NCBI RefSeq assembly: GCF_014635245.1
Contig: NZ_BMCP01000002.1
Coordinates: 1,116,001 to 1,180,000 of the forward strand
Length of the DNA stretch: 64,000 nucleotides
Direction of reading: 5' to 3'
DNA from: Agaricicola taiwanensis
GTDB lineage: Bacteria; Pseudomonadota; Alphaproteobacteria; Rhizobiales; Methylopilaceae
A program made the translations under genes and the position numbers. Shown one piece after another: positions 36,974 to 47,485 of this stretch; positions within the stretch are counted from its first letter, which is position 1; each line of letters opens with the position of its first letter. Below the pieces are notes generated by a model. That model was given only the letters and a program-made list of their open reading frames with translations, was not told the origin of the DNA and searched no databases.

Positions 36974-38284
36974 TTATCCCCCACCGCGCTCCCGGCGCAG
37001 CTTGTCCCAGTAGTCGAGCCTCTTGCGGATTTCCCGCTCGAAGCCCCGGTCCGGCGGATCGTAAAACCGCTGCCGGCCCAGGGCCTCCGGGAAATAATCC
37101 TGGCCGGAAAAGGCATCCTCCTGATCGTGGTCATAGAGGTAGCCCTTGCCGTAGTCCTTCTCCTTCATGAGCGTGGTCGGCGCATTGAGGATGTGCTTGG
37201 GCGGCACAAGCGAACCATGTTCCTTGGCGGCACGGCGGGCGGCCTTATAGGCGAGATAGACCGCATTGGATTTGGGCGCGGTGGCGAGATAGACGCAAGC
37301 CTCGGCGAGAGCGAGCTCACCTTCGGGCGTGCCGAGATGTTCGTAAGCCTCACGCGCGGCATTGCAAATTCCCAGCGCCTGCGGGTCGGCAAGGCCGATA
37401 TCTTCGGCCGCCATACGCACCAGGCGGCGAGCGAGATATCTCGGGTCCTCTCCCGCATCCAACATTCGCGCGAGATAGTAGAGCGCCGCATCGGGATCGG
37501 AGCCGCGGATTGATTTGTGCAAGGCGGAGATCAGATTGTAATGGCCATCCTGGCTCTTGTCGTAGATCGGTGCCCGCCGCTGGATGATGTCCTGCAAAGC
37601 GTTCTGGCCGAAGATTTCACCCGTCCGCGCCGCTCGCCAGACCTCTTCGGCCAACGTCAGCGCCGCCCGGCCATCACCATCAGCCATTCGCACGAGCGAG
37701 GCCCGCGCCTCCTCATCGAGAGGCAGGGCCCGGCCTTCGATGTCTTCCGCCCGAGACAGGAGCTGCGCCACGGCTTCCGAGCCAAGCGGCTGGAACACCA
37801 TGACCCTAGCTCGAGACAGAAGCGCGGAGTTCAAGGCGAAGGAGGGATTTTCGGTGGTGGCGCCGACCAAAGTGACGGTCCCGTCTTCCATCACCGGCAG
37901 AAATGCGTCCTGCTGAGCCCTGTTGAAGCGGTGGATCTCGTCCACGAACAGAAGGGTGCCCTGCCCCACCGCCCGCCGACCGCGCGCCGCCTCGAATATC
38001 TTCTTCAGGTCCGCGACGCCGGAGAAAATGGCGGAGATGGGCTCGAAATAAAGATCCGTCTCGTGAGCCAGCAGGCGGGCGACGGTGGTCTTTCCCGTGC
38101 CGGGCGGCCCCCAGAAGATCAAAGAGCCCAAGCTGTCCGCCTCGATCAACCGCGACAGCGACCCGTCTGGGCCCAGGAGGTGCTGCTGCCCCACAACTTC
38201 GGCAAGCCGCGCCGGGCGCAGCCGATCCGCGAGAGGCCGCGGCGCATCCCTCTCCATGCCGGCCGCGGCGAAGAGATCGCTCAT
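36974..38284 (-). CDS. rarA: Replication-associated recombination ATPase RarA (MgsA)
   Basis: AAA+ ATPase related to clamp loaders that acts at stalled forks. The 436 residues carry Walker A GPPGTGKTT, Walker B FVDEIHRFN, sensor GATTENPSF, and the C-terminal tetramerisation region (KSIRGSDPDAALYYLARM, SLVPPKHILNAPT). Its ATG overlaps the degQ stop by 4 bases, so the two are translated in sequence. Confidence 0.96.
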   Translation of the reverse strand: MSDLFAAAGMERDAPRPLADRLRPARLAEVVGQQHLLGPDGSLSRLIEADSLGSLIFWGPPGTGKTTVARLLAHETDLYFEPISAIFSGVADLKKIFEAARGRRAVGQGTLLFVDEIHRFNRAQQDAFLPVMEDGTVTLVGATTENPSFALNSALLSRARVMVFQPLGSEAVAQLLSRAEDIEGRALPLDEEARASLVRMADGDGRAALTLAEEVWRAARTGEIFGQNALQDIIQRRAPIYDKSQDGHYNLISALHKSIRGSDPDAALYYLARMLDAGEDPRYLARRLVRMAAEDIGLADPQALGICNAAREAYEHLGTPEGELALAEACVYLATAPKSNAVYLAYKAARRAAKEHGSLVPPKHILNAPTTLMKEKDYGKGYLYDHDQEDAFSGQDYFPEALGRQRFYDPPDRGFEREIRKRLDYWDKLRRERGGG

Positions 38285-39693
38285 GAGCGGAACGACTGCG
38301 TCAGCACCTGATCACCCCGCTGGATGGTCAGCGACCAGATCCGGTCACGCCGTGCATTGACGGCCTCCAACGTTCGGGTGCTGTCGATCTCCCGATCATT
38401 CAAGGCCTTGATGCGGTCGCCCTCCTTCAGCCCGATCCGTTGCGCAACCGAGCCTTCCGCTACCTTCGCCACGATCACACCGGAGCCCGCGGTCTCGAGA
38501 CCCAGCTCCTCGGCGACGGCCGGGGACATGTTGAGCACGGTCGCGCCTGTGACAGGTCCATTGCCATCCAGGAGCCGCTCGTCGCGTGCCGGTGTCTCGG
38601 GCGCGGGCACCAGAGACAGAGCCACGTTCTGCGTCTCGCCATCACGGATGAAGGTGATGGGGACGCTGCCACCAATCGGCCGCGTGGAGAAGCGGTAGCC
38701 AAAATCTTCCAGCGTTTCGATCTGCTGATCGGCAATCGTGACGATGATGTCGCCAACGCGAAGGCCGGCGGCCTCAGCGGGGCCGCCCCGGACCAGATCG
38801 GAGACGAGCACGCCCGAAGGGCGCTCGATACCAAGACTCGTCGCGATGTCAGGCGTTACGCTCTGGAGGGTTGCGCCGAGCCACGGACGCTTCACCCGCT
38901 CTTCGCCATCTTCCGCTGCCTCGATGACCTGACGCACCACATTGACCGGCACGGCGAAGCCGATGCCGTCGGAGCCCCCGGACCGAGAGAAGATCGCTGT
39001 GTTAATGCCGACGAGCCGTCCTCGCATATCGGTGAGTGCGCCGCCGGAATTGCCCTGATTGATGGCTGCATCCGTCTGGATATAAACGCGCTGATCGTTT
39101 GAGCGCAGCTCAACGCGCCGCAGGGCCGACACGATCCCTGAGGTTACGGTCTGGCCAAGCCCATAGGGATTGCCGATCGCCAGCACCAGATCACCCACTT
39201 CAAGAGCGTCGGAATCCGACAGCTCGATGAAGGGAAAGTCCTCTCCGTCCTTGATGCGCAGAACGGCAATGTCACTGCGCTCGTCACGGATGACGACTTC
39301 CGCCTCGAACTCGCGCCGGTCGGCCAAGGCGACCTTGATCTCGGTAGCGCCATCGATGACGTGGACGTTGGTCACGACCGTGCCGTCGGCGGAGACGATG
39401 ACACCGGAGCCAAGCGCGCGCTGCACCCGCTCGCGGGGAACCGCCAAGGGACTGTTTCCGAAGAACTGCCGGAAGATGGGATCGTCGAAGGGAAAGCCCC
39501 GGGGCCGTTGCTGCACCACCCGAGACGCGTAAACATTGACCACGGCGGGAGAGACGGACTTGACCACAGGCGCATAGGACAGCTGCACATCCGCCCGGCT
39601 CTGCGGCACGGCCCGTTCCTGCGCCATCGCGACATCGGTTGCCGGCGTCGTTGCCAGTGCCAGCGCCGCGCCCAGGTAAAGCATCGTCTTCAT
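38281..39693 (-). CDS. degQ: Periplasmic serine protease DegQ/DegP (HtrA family)
   Basis: Quality-control protease of 470 residues. A signal peptide ends near AMA-QE (residue 24). The catalytic triad is His111 (TNVHVIDG), Asp141 (ERSDIAV) and Ser216 (GNSGGAL). Two PDZ domains follow, near 275-365 and 385-465. ATG 39693 is two codons inside the longest frame and has CGGAG ahead. In relatives this gene follows rplQ directly. Confidence 0.95.
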   Translation of the reverse strand: MKTMLYLGAALALATTPATDVAMAQERAVPQSRADVQLSYAPVVKSVSPAVVNVYASRVVQQRPRGFPFDDPIFRQFFGNSPLAVPRERVQRALGSGVIVSADGTVVTNVHVIDGATEIKVALADRREFEAEVVIRDERSDIAVLRIKDGEDFPFIELSDSDALEVGDLVLAIGNPYGLGQTVTSGIVSALRRVELRSNDQRVYIQTDAAINQGNSGGALTDMRGRLVGINTAIFSRSGGSDGIGFAVPVNVVRQVIEAAEDGEERVKRPWLGATLQSVTPDIATSLGIERPSGVLVSDLVRGGPAEAAGLRVGDIIVTIADQQIETLEDFGYRFSTRPIGGSVPITFIRDGETQNVALSLVPAPETPARDERLLDGNGPVTGATVLNMSPAVAEELGLETAGSGVIVAKVAEGSVAQRIGLKEGDRIKALNDREIDSTRTLEAVNARRDRIWSLTIQRGDQVLTQSFRS

Positions 39694-39801
39694 CCACATC
39701 TCCGTTGACGGAAGCCTCGCAAGCGAGGGGAAACTTCATCGTGTAGATACCAAAGGCGAGATATGCTCATCCGAATTAAATTCCAACCGGAGGAACTGAG
39801 C

Positions 39802-40359
39802 TTGGAATGGATTATCCTCGGCATCATCGCTCTTGGCGTGCTTTCGGGCATCGGCATCTACAACCGGCTTGTGCGTCTGCGGCAGGTAACCAATCAGGCT
39901 TGGGCCGACGTCGATGTCCAACTCAAGCAGCGCTATGATCTGATCCCCAATCTCGTCGAAACCGTGAAGGGCTATGCCGGACATGAGCGGCAGACATTGG
40001 AAGCAGTGGTCAATGCCCGCAACGCTGCGGTTCAAGCCTCCGGCCCCGCGGCAACAGCACAGGCCGAAGGCGTTCTGACGGGCGCCCTGCGCCAACTCTT
40101 CGCGCTTACCGAAAGCTATCCTGACCTGAAGGCCAACACGAACTTCCTGCAGCTTCAGTCGGAACTGTCCGACATCGAGAACAAGATCGCGGCCGCGCGC
40201 CGCTTCTTCAACAACGCCGTCTCAGAGTTCAACGCCGCCATCGAAACATTCCCGGCCGTCCTTTTCGCCTCGGCGCTCGGCTTCAGGTCACGCGAGTTCT
40301 TCGAGGTGCCGGAGACCGAGCGTGCGACGGTTGAAACGGCCCCGCAGGTCAAGTTCTGA
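39802..40359 (+). CDS. lemA: LemA family protein
   Basis: Membrane-anchored helical protein of 185 residues. One N-terminal hydrophobic segment is followed by the LemA core: YNRLVRLRQ, NQAWADVDVQLKQRYDLIPN, LVETVKGYAGHE, and IAAARRFFNNAVSEFN. TTG 39802 is preferred because GGAGG stands 8 bases ahead and the product then begins like other LemA proteins; ATG 39763 would add 13 residues. It is followed by an M48 protease, the common pairing. Function unknown. Confidence 0.92.
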   Translation: MEWIILGIIALGVLSGIGIYNRLVRLRQVTNQAWADVDVQLKQRYDLIPNLVETVKGYAGHERQTLEAVVNARNAAVQASGPAATAQAEGVLTGALRQLFALTESYPDLKANTNFLQLQSELSDIENKIAAARRFFNNAVSEFNAAIETFPAVLFASALGFRSREFFEVPETERATVETAPQVKF

Positions 40360-40375
40360 CGCCGCCTCCCGCATC

Positions 40376-41473
40376 ATGTTCGGCACCGTCGGCCTGCGCA
40401 CGCACATCTGGAACAACGCCCTCAAATCATTGGCGTTGCTTGCGGGCTTTCCCCTCCTTCTGTTCCTGATCCTCTATGCCTTTTCGATCGTCATGCTGGC
40501 ATTTGAGGGGCAGGATGTGGCCAGTGCGCTTGAGCTTGGTGTCTACCGGGCGCCATCGCTACTGCCCGTAGCTGTTGCGGCAGCAGCGATCTGGTTCACT
40601 ATCGCCTACTTCAGCAATGTTTGGATCATCTCGGCCGCGACAGGCGCACGAAGTGTCGCCCGTCAAGACGAACCGAGACTGTACAACCTGCTCGAAAACC
40701 TCTGCATCTCTCGCGGCATGCCGATGCCGCGGCTACGGATCATGGAGACGGAGGCACTCAACGCCTATGCTGCCGGACTGACGCGATCCCAGCATATGAT
40801 CGCCGTAACCCGAGGGTTGATGGACACGCTGTCTGACGAGGAACTTGAAGCGGTTCTCGCCCACGAACTCACGCACATCAGAAACAGCGACGTTCGCCTG
40901 CTCGTCATCGCCACTGCCTTTGCCGGGATCATATCGCTCGCTGGCGATCTCCTCTCGCGCAGCTGGCGCATCTTCGAGCCCTCTCCCGGCGACGGCCGAT
41001 GGGGCGGCCCCACATGGGGCGGCGGGACCCACAGCAGTGGGAACTCCAGTGGGAAGAAGGGCAGCGGCGGTGCAGGAGCCATCATCATTCTGCTGCTGAT
41101 CGCGGTAGCCCTCATCTTTCTGGCGCGTCTGCTGGCCATCGTCATCCGCTTCACGATCTCGCGCAGCCGTGAATTCATGGCCGACGGCGGTGCCGTGGAA
41201 CTGACGAAAAATCCAGACGCCATGATTTCGGCCCTGCGCAAGATCGAGGGGCGGTCCCATGTCGTGGACGTGCCGGCAGACGTTCGGCCGATGTTCTTCG
41301 ATGATCACGCCAAGACAGGATTCATGGCGAGCCTCTTCGCCACACATCCATCTATCGAAGACCGTGTTCAGGCTCTCGTGCAAACTGCAGGTGGACGGGA
41401 CCCCGGCCCTTACATCCCGCCCGCGGGGCCCTGGGGGTCATTGAAGCCGCAATTGGCCGCCCGCCGACAGTGA
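40376..41473 (+). CDS. M48-family membrane zinc metalloprotease
   Basis: A 365-residue HtpX-like protease. Two hydrophobic segments (about 15-40 and 60-85) precede the zinc motif HELTH at 163-167; a later hydrophobic segment near 235-260 and SREFMADGGAV supply the third ligand Glu. A Gly/Ser-rich loop (WGGPTWGGGTHSSGN) lies between. It follows lemA by 16 bases; such pairs are thought to act in membrane protein turnover. The ATG has no strong ribosome binding site, so coupling to lemA is likely. Confidence 0.9.
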   Translation: MFGTVGLRTHIWNNALKSLALLAGFPLLLFLILYAFSIVMLAFEGQDVASALELGVYRAPSLLPVAVAAAAIWFTIAYFSNVWIISAATGARSVARQDEPRLYNLLENLCISRGMPMPRLRIMETEALNAYAAGLTRSQHMIAVTRGLMDTLSDEELEAVLAHELTHIRNSDVRLLVIATAFAGIISLAGDLLSRSWRIFEPSPGDGRWGGPTWGGGTHSSGNSSGKKGSGGAGAIIILLLIAVALIFLARLLAIVIRFTISRSREFMADGGAVELTKNPDAMISALRKIEGRSHVVDVPADVRPMFFDDHAKTGFMASLFATHPSIEDRVQALVQTAGGRDPGPYIPPAGPWGSLKPQLAARRQ

Positions 41474-41517
41474 CAACACGTTGGGAAGCTCAGTGCCTCA
41501 CCAGCGACTTTAAACAG

Positions 41518-41548
41518 CAAAAAGGGCGGCCATAAGCCGCCCTTTTTG
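41518..41548. terminator. Strong bidirectional terminator
   Basis: A perfect 13-bp stem CAAAAAGGGCGGC / GCCGCCCTTTTTG with a 5-base loop. The A and T tracts let it stop both the M48 transcript from the left and the ribosomal superoperon from the right, between converging genes. Confidence 0.93.
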
Positions 41549-41568
41549 TTTGCGTCCTTCGAGGACGA

Positions 41569-41997
41569 TCAGGCTGCAACAGCTTCCTGCGAGCCCTCGG
41601 CCTCGGCGCGCGCGCGATCGGCAGCGCCCTTGGCGTCCATATCGCGGTCAACGAGCTCGATTACGGCCACCGGCGCATTGTCGCCATGGCGGAAGCCGGC
41701 CTTGAGAATGCGGGTGTAGCCGCCCGGACGCTCCTTGTAGCGCTCGGCGATAACCGAGAACAGCTTCTGGACCGTCGGCACATGACCGATCTCGGCGATC
41801 GCCTGACGGCGTGCGTGCAGGTCGCCCCGCTTGCCGAGGGTGATCAGCTTCTCGACCACAGGACGCAGATCCTTGGCCTTCGGCAGGGTGGTCACGATCT
41901 GCTCGTGCTCGATCAGCGAAAGAGCGAGGTTGGCGAACATCGCTTTCCGGTGACCCTGGCGCCGATTGAACCGGCGGCCGCGCTTGCCGTGCATCAT
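41569..41997 (-). CDS. rplQ: 50S ribosomal protein L17
   Basis: A 142-residue large-subunit protein, last gene of the superoperon. It begins [20 protein letters not shown], the family signature; the C-terminus has an Ala/Glu-rich tail. It follows rpoA by 42 bases and is closed by the bidirectional terminator. Confidence 0.98.
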   Translation of the reverse strand: MMHGKRGRRFNRRQGHRKAMFANLALSLIEHEQIVTTLPKAKDLRPVVEKLITLGKRGDLHARRQAIAEIGHVPTVQKLFSVIAERYKERPGGYTRILKAGFRHGDNAPVAVIELVDRDMDAKGAADRARAEAEGSQEAVAA

Positions 41998-42039
41998 ATC
42001 AAGTCACTCCTCATGCAGCGGACGACATCCGTCGCGCGC

Positions 42040-43056
42040 TCAATAATGCTCTTCGAAGCGCTTGGCCAGCTCTTCGATGTTCTCCGGCGGCCAGCCAGGG
42101 ACTTCCATACCAAGATGGAGGCCCATCTGCGCCAGCACTTCCTTGATCTCGTTCAGCGACTTACGGCCGAAGTTCGGGGTGCGGAGCATTTCCGCCTCGG
42201 ACTTCTGCACGAGATCGCCGATGTAGACGATGTTGTCGTTCTTGAGGCAGTTCGCGGAGCGAACCGACAGTTCCAGCTCGTCCACCTTCTTGAGGAAAGC
42301 CGGGTTGAAAGCCAGCTCCGGAATGGTGCTCTCGGCGGCTTCCTTCTTCGGCTCTTCGAAGTTGAGGAAGATTTCCAGCTGATCCTGCAGGATGCGAGCG
42401 GCATAGGCCAGGGCATCCTCCGGCGAGACCGATCCGTTGGTCTCGATGGTCATGGTCAGCTTGTCGTAATCGAGGATCTGGCCCTCGCGGGTGTTCTCGA
42501 CCTTGTAGGAAACCTTCTTGACCGGCGAGAACAGGCTGTCGATCGGGATAAGACCGATCGGCGCATCCTCGGGCCGGTTACGCTCGGCGGTCACATAGCC
42601 CTTGCCGGTTTCCACCGTCAGTTCCATGCGAACATCCGCACCCTCATCGAGCGTGCACAGCACCAGATCCGGGTTCAGAACTTCCGTATCGCCGGAGACC
42701 TGAATGTCGCCGGCGGTGACGACGCCAGGGCCGGTCTTCTTCAGGGTCAGGCGCTTCGGGCCCTCGCCCTGCATCCTGATGGCGATGTCCTTGATGTTCA
42801 GGACGATGTCCGTCACGTCCTCACGAACGCCCGCGATGGACGAGAACTCATGCAGCACGCCATCGATCTGCACCGAGCTGACAGCGGCGCCCTGGAGCGA
42901 CGACAGCAGGATGCGGCGCAGCGAGTTGCCGAGGGTCACGCCAAAGCCACGCTCCAGCGGCTCGGCGACGACGGTCGCGATACGCTTGGAGTCGGCGCCG
43001 GCAGAAATCTCGAGCTTGCTCGGCTTGATGAGGTCTTGCCAATTCTTCTGGATCAC
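42040..43056 (-). CDS. rpoA: RNA polymerase alpha subunit
   Basis: Assembly platform of RNA polymerase and contact for activators and UP elements. The 338 residues have the N-terminal dimerisation domain ([15 protein letters not shown]) and the C-terminal DNA-binding domain with [18 protein letters not shown] and [14 protein letters not shown]. Its 84-base upstream gap to rpsK is the longest in this sub-operon. Confidence 0.99.
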   Translation of the reverse strand: MIQKNWQDLIKPSKLEISAGADSKRIATVVAEPLERGFGVTLGNSLRRILLSSLQGAAVSSVQIDGVLHEFSSIAGVREDVTDIVLNIKDIAIRMQGEGPKRLTLKKTGPGVVTAGDIQVSGDTEVLNPDLVLCTLDEGADVRMELTVETGKGYVTAERNRPEDAPIGLIPIDSLFSPVKKVSYKVENTREGQILDYDKLTMTIETNGSVSPEDALAYAARILQDQLEIFLNFEEPKKEAAESTIPELAFNPAFLKKVDELELSVRSANCLKNDNIVYIGDLVQKSEAEMLRTPNFGRKSLNEIKEVLAQMGLHLGMEVPGWPPENIEELAKRFEEHY

Positions 43057-43140
43057 GGCAGCACCCTAAGGTCTAAATACAAATGCGCTCCCGGGCCGCC
43101 ACCCGAAGAGCGAAAAGCCAGCCCCGGAGGGCTGGTTCGA

Positions 43141-43530
43141 TCACACGCGGCGCCGCTTGCGCGGACGGCAGCCGTTGTGCGGAATGGGCGTCACGTCGCG
43201 GATCGCCGTTACCGTGAAGCCGGCAGACTGCAGGGCGCGTAGAGCGGACTCACGGCCGGAGCCGGGACCGGACACCTCCACCTCAAGGGTGCGCATGCCA
43301 TGCTCGGCTGCCTTGCGCGCAGCGTCTTCCGCTGCGATCTGGGCGGCATAGGGGGTCGACTTACGCGAACCCTTGAACCCCATGGTGCCAGCGGACGACC
43401 AGGACACGGTATTGCCCTGCACGTCGGTGATGGTGACCATGGTGTTGTTGAACGAGGCGTTCACATGCGCGACGCCCGAGACGATGTTCTTTCGCTCGCG
43501 GCGGCGAACGCGGGTAACTTCTTTGGCCAT
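43141..43530 (-). CDS. rpsK: 30S ribosomal protein S11
   Basis: A 129-residue platform protein of the small subunit. Conserved segments include [27 protein letters not shown] and the C-terminal [13 protein letters not shown]. It follows rpsM by 82 bases. Confidence 0.99.
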   Translation of the reverse strand: MAKEVTRVRRRERKNIVSGVAHVNASFNNTMVTITDVQGNTVSWSSAGTMGFKGSRKSTPYAAQIAAEDAARKAAEHGMRTLEVEVSGPGSGRESALRALQSAGFTVTAIRDVTPIPHNGCRPRKRRRV

Positions 43531-43612
43531 TCAATCAGTCCTTACAGTCCTTCAGGCGCGCCCGTAATCCCAGGCGCTCGGGACGAGCCGCGCGACCGCC
43601 GCGCGACCCTTA

Positions 43613-43981
43613 TTACTTCTTCTTGCCAGCGATCGGCTTCGCCTTACCCTTGCGGGTGCGGGCGTTGGTGTGGGTGCGCTGACCACGAACCGGCAGTCCG
43701 CGACGGTGGCGCAGGCCACGATAGCAACCGAGGTCCATGAGGCGCTTGATGTTCATCGCGACATCGCGACGAAGATCACCCTCGACGAGATAATCGCGAT
43801 CGATCGTCTCACGAATTTGAATTACATCAGCATCCGACAGCTGGTTCACACGGCGATCGAGCGGGATGGAAACCTTCTCGCAGATCTCTTCGGCCTTCTT
43901 AGCGCCGATGCCATGGATGTACTGAAGCGCGATAATGACGCGCTTATTCGTCGGAATATTGACGCCAGCGATACGCGCCAC
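43613..43981 (-). CDS. rpsM: 30S ribosomal protein S13
   Basis: A 122-residue head protein contacting the P-site tRNA. It begins [15 protein letters not shown] and has the [11 protein letters not shown] helix-two-turn-helix and the basic C-terminus [17 protein letters not shown]. It is first gene after the internal promoter and has a leader of about 150 bases. Confidence 0.99.
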   Translation of the reverse strand: MARIAGVNIPTNKRVIIALQYIHGIGAKKAEEICEKVSIPLDRRVNQLSDADVIQIRETIDRDYLVEGDLRRDVAMNIKRLMDLGCYRGLRHRRGLPVRGQRTHTNARTRKGKAKPIAGKKK

Positions 43982-44135
43982 GTTACGTCTCCGTTATTGT
44001 CACCGGGCCCCGAAAGCCCAACCAAAACCAATGCTCTTCGGAACCCCCGACAGTCACCGGCAAAAGCGAAAAGGCACCGGCCATCTGCCAACAGAAGACC
44101 AGCACCGCAACAGACCAAATCTGTCGGAAGCCGGT

Positions 44136-44164
44136 GTATAAGGGATTCAGGAAAGCCGCGTCAA
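44136..44164 (-). promoter_or_regulatory. Probable promoter of rpsM-rpsK-rpoA-rplQ
   Basis: On the minus strand, TTGACG (44159-44164) and TTATAC (44136-44141) are 17 bases apart in the 191-base gap between adk and rpsM. This would let the rpoA group be transcribed apart from the upstream superoperon. Confidence 0.6.
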
Positions 44165-44172
44165 CCTCTCAA

Positions 44173-44763
44173 TCACGCTTCAGCATGTGCCAGAATGTCG
44201 TTGATCTGACGAGTCACCTCGTCGATCCCCGCCATTCCGTCCACTTCGCTGAGCAGCCCCCGCTCCCTATAGTAGGGCGTGAGCTGCGCCGTGACAGCCT
44301 TGTATTCCTGCAGGCGCTTGCGAAAGACGTCGGGATTGTCGTCCTTGCGCACCGCCTCGCCACGAGCCAGCGTCTCCGCCGCCCGCTTCTCAATGCGGCC
44401 GATGAGAGCATCCTCATCCACCTTCAATTCGATAACCGCATCGAGCGTGAGGCCTTTTTCCTTCAGCATCCGCTCAAGCGCATCGGCCTGGCCCACGGTC
44501 CTCGGAAAGCCGTCGAGGATGAAGCCACGGCGCGCGTCGGCTTCCTCGATACGGTCCGCCACGATGCCAACGACGATCTCGTCGGAGACAAGTCCGCCGG
44601 CGTCCATCACGGCCTTTGCCTTGCGGCCGATCTCAGAGCCGGAGGCCACGGCTGCCCGCAGCATGTCTCCGGTAGAGAGCTGCGGAATGTCGAACCTGGT
44701 CACCAGCCTTTGTGACTGGGTGCCCTTGCCGGCCCCGGGCGGGCCCAAAAAAATCAGTCTCAT
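44173..44763 (-). CDS. adk: Adenylate kinase
   Basis: Interconverts ATP, AMP and ADP. The 196 residues have the P-loop [10 protein letters not shown], the AMP site [10 protein letters not shown] and DGFPRT, and a short LID without the zinc or long insert, i.e. the short form common in alphaproteobacteria. Its start overlaps the secY stop by 4 bases. Confidence 0.98.
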   Translation of the reverse strand: MRLIFLGPPGAGKGTQSQRLVTRFDIPQLSTGDMLRAAVASGSEIGRKAKAVMDAGGLVSDEIVVGIVADRIEEADARRGFILDGFPRTVGQADALERMLKEKGLTLDAVIELKVDEDALIGRIEKRAAETLARGEAVRKDDNPDVFRKRLQEYKAVTAQLTPYYRERGLLSEVDGMAGIDEVTRQINDILAHAEA

Positions 44764-46094
44764 CGGCGCTTTCCTCTCAACTTGGCCTTCTTGATGAGGC
44801 CCTCATACTGCGCCGCGTAAAGATGTCCCTGCACCTGGGAAACGGTATCCATTGTCACGCTGACGACAATCAACAGCGAGGTACCGCCAAAGTAGAAGGG
44901 AACGGCTGCATAGGAGATCAGAATTTCCGGGATCAGGCAGACCAGAGCGATGTAGGCCGCGCCGATGACCGTGATGCGCGTCAGCACGTAATCGATATAT
45001 TCCGCCGTGCGCTCTCCCGGGCGAACGCCAGGGATGAAGCCACCATACTTCTTCAGGTTCTCCGCCGTCTCCTGTGGGTTGAAGACGATGGCGGTGTAGA
45101 AGAAGCAGAAGAACACGATGAGCGCGACATAAAGCGCCATATAGAGCGGCTGGCCATGGCCAATGTAGGCCGTGAGCGTCGTGAGCCAACCGGGACCGCC
45201 CGCGCTTGCAAAGCCCGCGACCGTCGTCGGCATCAGCAGCAGCGACGAGGCAAAGATCGGCGGGATCACGCCGGCGGTGTTGACCTTCAGCGGGAGATGA
45301 GAGGATTCCCCGCCTGCCATCCGGGTCGCCGAGACCTGACGCTTCGGATACTGGATCAGCAAGCGACGCTGCGCACGCTCCATGAACACCACGAAGGCAA
45401 TGACCACGATAGCCAGAACGATGATGGTGAGGATGATGCCGGTTGACAGCGCACCCTGACGTCCCAGTTCCAGCGTTCCCGCCAAGGCAGACGGCAGTTC
45501 CGCGACAATGCCCGCGAAAATGATCAGCGAAATGCCGTTGCCGATGCCGCGGGAGGTGATCTGCTCACCCAGCCACATCAGGAACATGGTGCCGCCGACC
45601 AGCGTGATCACCGCGGTGATGATGAAGAAGATGCCAGGCTCGATAACAACGCCTTGGGCGCTTTGAAGCCCCACAGCGATGCCGTAGGCCTGGAGCGTGG
45701 CAAGAAAGACCGTGCCGTAGCGCGTATACTGGTTGATGACCTTGCGGCCCGCCTCGCCTTCCTTCTTCAGCTGCTCAAGACGCGGAACAACCGCCGTCAT
45801 GATCTGCACAATGATGGAGGCCGAGATGTACGGCATGATGTTCAGGGCGAAGATGGCCATGCGGCCAACGGCTCCACCCGAAAACATGTTGAACAGGCCG
45901 AGGATCCCGGCCTGTTGCTGCTGGAAGATCTGCGCCAACGCCTGGGGATCAATCCCCGGCAACGGAATGTAGGTTCCGAGACGATAGACGATCAGGGCAC
46001 CGAGCGTGAACCAGATGCGCTTCTTCAGCTCCGTCGCTTTGGAGAGAGCCGAAAAATTCAGATTTGCTGCGAGCTGTTCCGCCGCCGAGGCCAT
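44760..46094 (-). CDS. secY: Preprotein translocase subunit SecY
   Basis: Channel subunit of the Sec translocon. The 444 residues form ten hydrophobic segments, with family motifs [41 protein letters not shown] read across residues 50-95, and [14 protein letters not shown] at the C-terminus. It lies between rplO and adk. Confidence 0.99.
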   Translation of the reverse strand: MASAAEQLAANLNFSALSKATELKKRIWFTLGALIVYRLGTYIPLPGIDPQALAQIFQQQQAGILGLFNMFSGGAVGRMAIFALNIMPYISASIIVQIMTAVVPRLEQLKKEGEAGRKVINQYTRYGTVFLATLQAYGIAVGLQSAQGVVIEPGIFFIITAVITLVGGTMFLMWLGEQITSRGIGNGISLIIFAGIVAELPSALAGTLELGRQGALSTGIILTIIVLAIVVIAFVVFMERAQRRLLIQYPKRQVSATRMAGGESSHLPLKVNTAGVIPPIFASSLLLMPTTVAGFASAGGPGWLTTLTAYIGHGQPLYMALYVALIVFFCFFYTAIVFNPQETAENLKKYGGFIPGVRPGERTAEYIDYVLTRITVIGAAYIALVCLIPEILISYAAVPFYFGGTSLLIVVSVTMDTVSQVQGHLYAAQYEGLIKKAKLRGKRR

Positions 46095-46136
46095 CGTCCC
46101 CTACTCCGTTCGTCCGTCACTGCCCCTATATAGGGG

Positions 46137-46622
46137 TCAGGAGGCGTCCGCGCTCGGCGTCTCACCCAGGATCTTGATCGTACCACCAGCTTTTTCGACG
46201 GCCTCGCGTGCGCCCTTTGTCGCAGCATAGACCTCGAAGGCCACCTTCTTGGTCGTCAGTTCGCTGCCGCCAAGCAGCTTCACGCCTTCGCGCGGCTTGG
46301 AGATGACACCAGCCGCAACCAGCGCCTCAATGGTCACTGGGCTCTTGGCGTCAAGCTTGCCGGCATCGATCGCCTTCTGCACCCGGCCGAGGCTCAGCTC
46401 GTTCAGGTCCTTGGCGAAGATGTTGACGAAACCACGCTTTGGCAGGCGGCGGTAGAGCGACATCTGACCGCCTTCGTAGGCCTTGATAGCCACGCCGCTG
46501 CGTGACTTCTGACCCTTAACGCCACGGCCGCCGGTCTTGCCCTTGCCGGAACCGATGCCGCGTCCTACGCGGATCCGCTCCTTGGAAGCGCCGGGATTAT
46601 CCCGAAGATCGTTGAGCTTCAT
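46137..46622 (-). CDS. rplO: 50S ribosomal protein L15
   Basis: A 161-residue large-subunit protein. The glycine-rich N-terminus ([20 protein letters not shown]) is diagnostic. It is followed by secY after 42 bases. Confidence 0.99.
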   Translation of the reverse strand: MKLNDLRDNPGASKERIRVGRGIGSGKGKTGGRGVKGQKSRSGVAIKAYEGGQMSLYRRLPKRGFVNIFAKDLNELSLGRVQKAIDAGKLDAKSPVTIEALVAAGVISKPREGVKLLGGSELTTKKVAFEVYAATKGAREAVEKAGGTIKILGETPSADAS

Positions 46623-46640
46623 AATCTAAATCTCCGTCGG

Positions 46641-46850
46641 TCAGACTTCGTCGACGACACGGACGAGGTGAGCCACCTTGGCAATCATGCCGCGCACAGC
46701 CGGCGTGTCGGTAAGCGTGCGACGGCGGCCGACCTTGTTAAGGCCGAGACCAACCAGGGTCGCGCGCTGATCCTGCGGACGCCGGATGGGGCTTCCGGTC
46801 TGCTCGACCGTTACGGTCTTGTCGTTGGTTTTCTTAGCGGCTTTGGCCAT
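46641..46850 (-). CDS. rpmD: 50S ribosomal protein L30
   Basis: A 69-residue protein with [20 protein letters not shown] and the LVRVVDEV end. ATG 46850 is used; a longer frame adds seven residues. Lies 17 bases after rpsE. Confidence 0.97.
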   Translation of the reverse strand: MAKAAKKTNDKTVTVEQTGSPIRRPQDQRATLVGLGLNKVGRRRTLTDTPAVRGMIAKVAHLVRVVDEV

Positions 46851-46867
46851 GATCCTGTCTCCTGGTC

Positions 46868-47434
46868 TCACGCCTCAGCGGCGGCGGCATCGCCATCCAC
46901 GTCACGGCGACGGGACTGCAGAGCCGACACCTTCAGGCCGCGACGTGCCGCGACCGAACGCGGGCTGTCCTCTGCCTTGAGCGCCGAGAAGGTCGCACGC
47001 ACCATGTTGTAGGGATTGGATGATCCCAGCGACTTGGCGACGATGTCCTGGACGCCAAGCGTCTCGAAGACAGCGCGCATCGGACCGCCGGCGATGATGC
47101 CCGTACCGGCCGGAGCCGCACGCAGGATCACCTTGCCTGCGCCCCAGCGGCCGGCGACATCATGATGCAGGGTGCGGCCTTCGCGCAGCGCAACGCGCAC
47201 CATGCCGCGCTTGGCAGCCTCGGTCGCCTTGCGGATGGCCTCCGGCACCTCGCGGGCCTTGCCATGTCCGAAACCGACACGGCCCTTCTGGTCGCCGACG
47301 ACGACAAGCGCAGCAAAGCCGAAGCGACGGCCGCCCTTGACGACCTTCGCCACGCGATTGATGTGCACCAGCTTATCGACGAATTCGCTGTCGCGCTCTT
47401 CGCGATCGCGGTCGCGTTCCCGTTCACGAGCCAT
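46868..47434 (-). CDS. rpsE: 30S ribosomal protein S5
   Basis: A 188-residue protein of the decoding region. It has the double-stranded RNA-binding core ([16 protein letters not shown]) and the [13 protein letters not shown] segment. The N-terminus is an Arg/Glu/Asp-rich charged run and the C-terminus an Ala/Asp tail, both common in this group. Confidence 0.98.
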   Translation of the reverse strand: MARERERDRDREERDSEFVDKLVHINRVAKVVKGGRRFGFAALVVVGDQKGRVGFGHGKAREVPEAIRKATEAAKRGMVRVALREGRTLHHDVAGRWGAGKVILRAAPAGTGIIAGGPMRAVFETLGVQDIVAKSLGSSNPYNMVRATFSALKAEDSPRSVAARRGLKVSALQSRRRDVDGDAAAAEA

Positions 47435-47485
47435 GGCGTTCTCTAGTCCTTAAACTCTCGTGCGGCATGCACCGCACAGTGATCC

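Noticed and set aside
41686-43242. A 518-codon plus-strand frame
   Set aside because: It is the antisense shadow of rplQ and rpoA.
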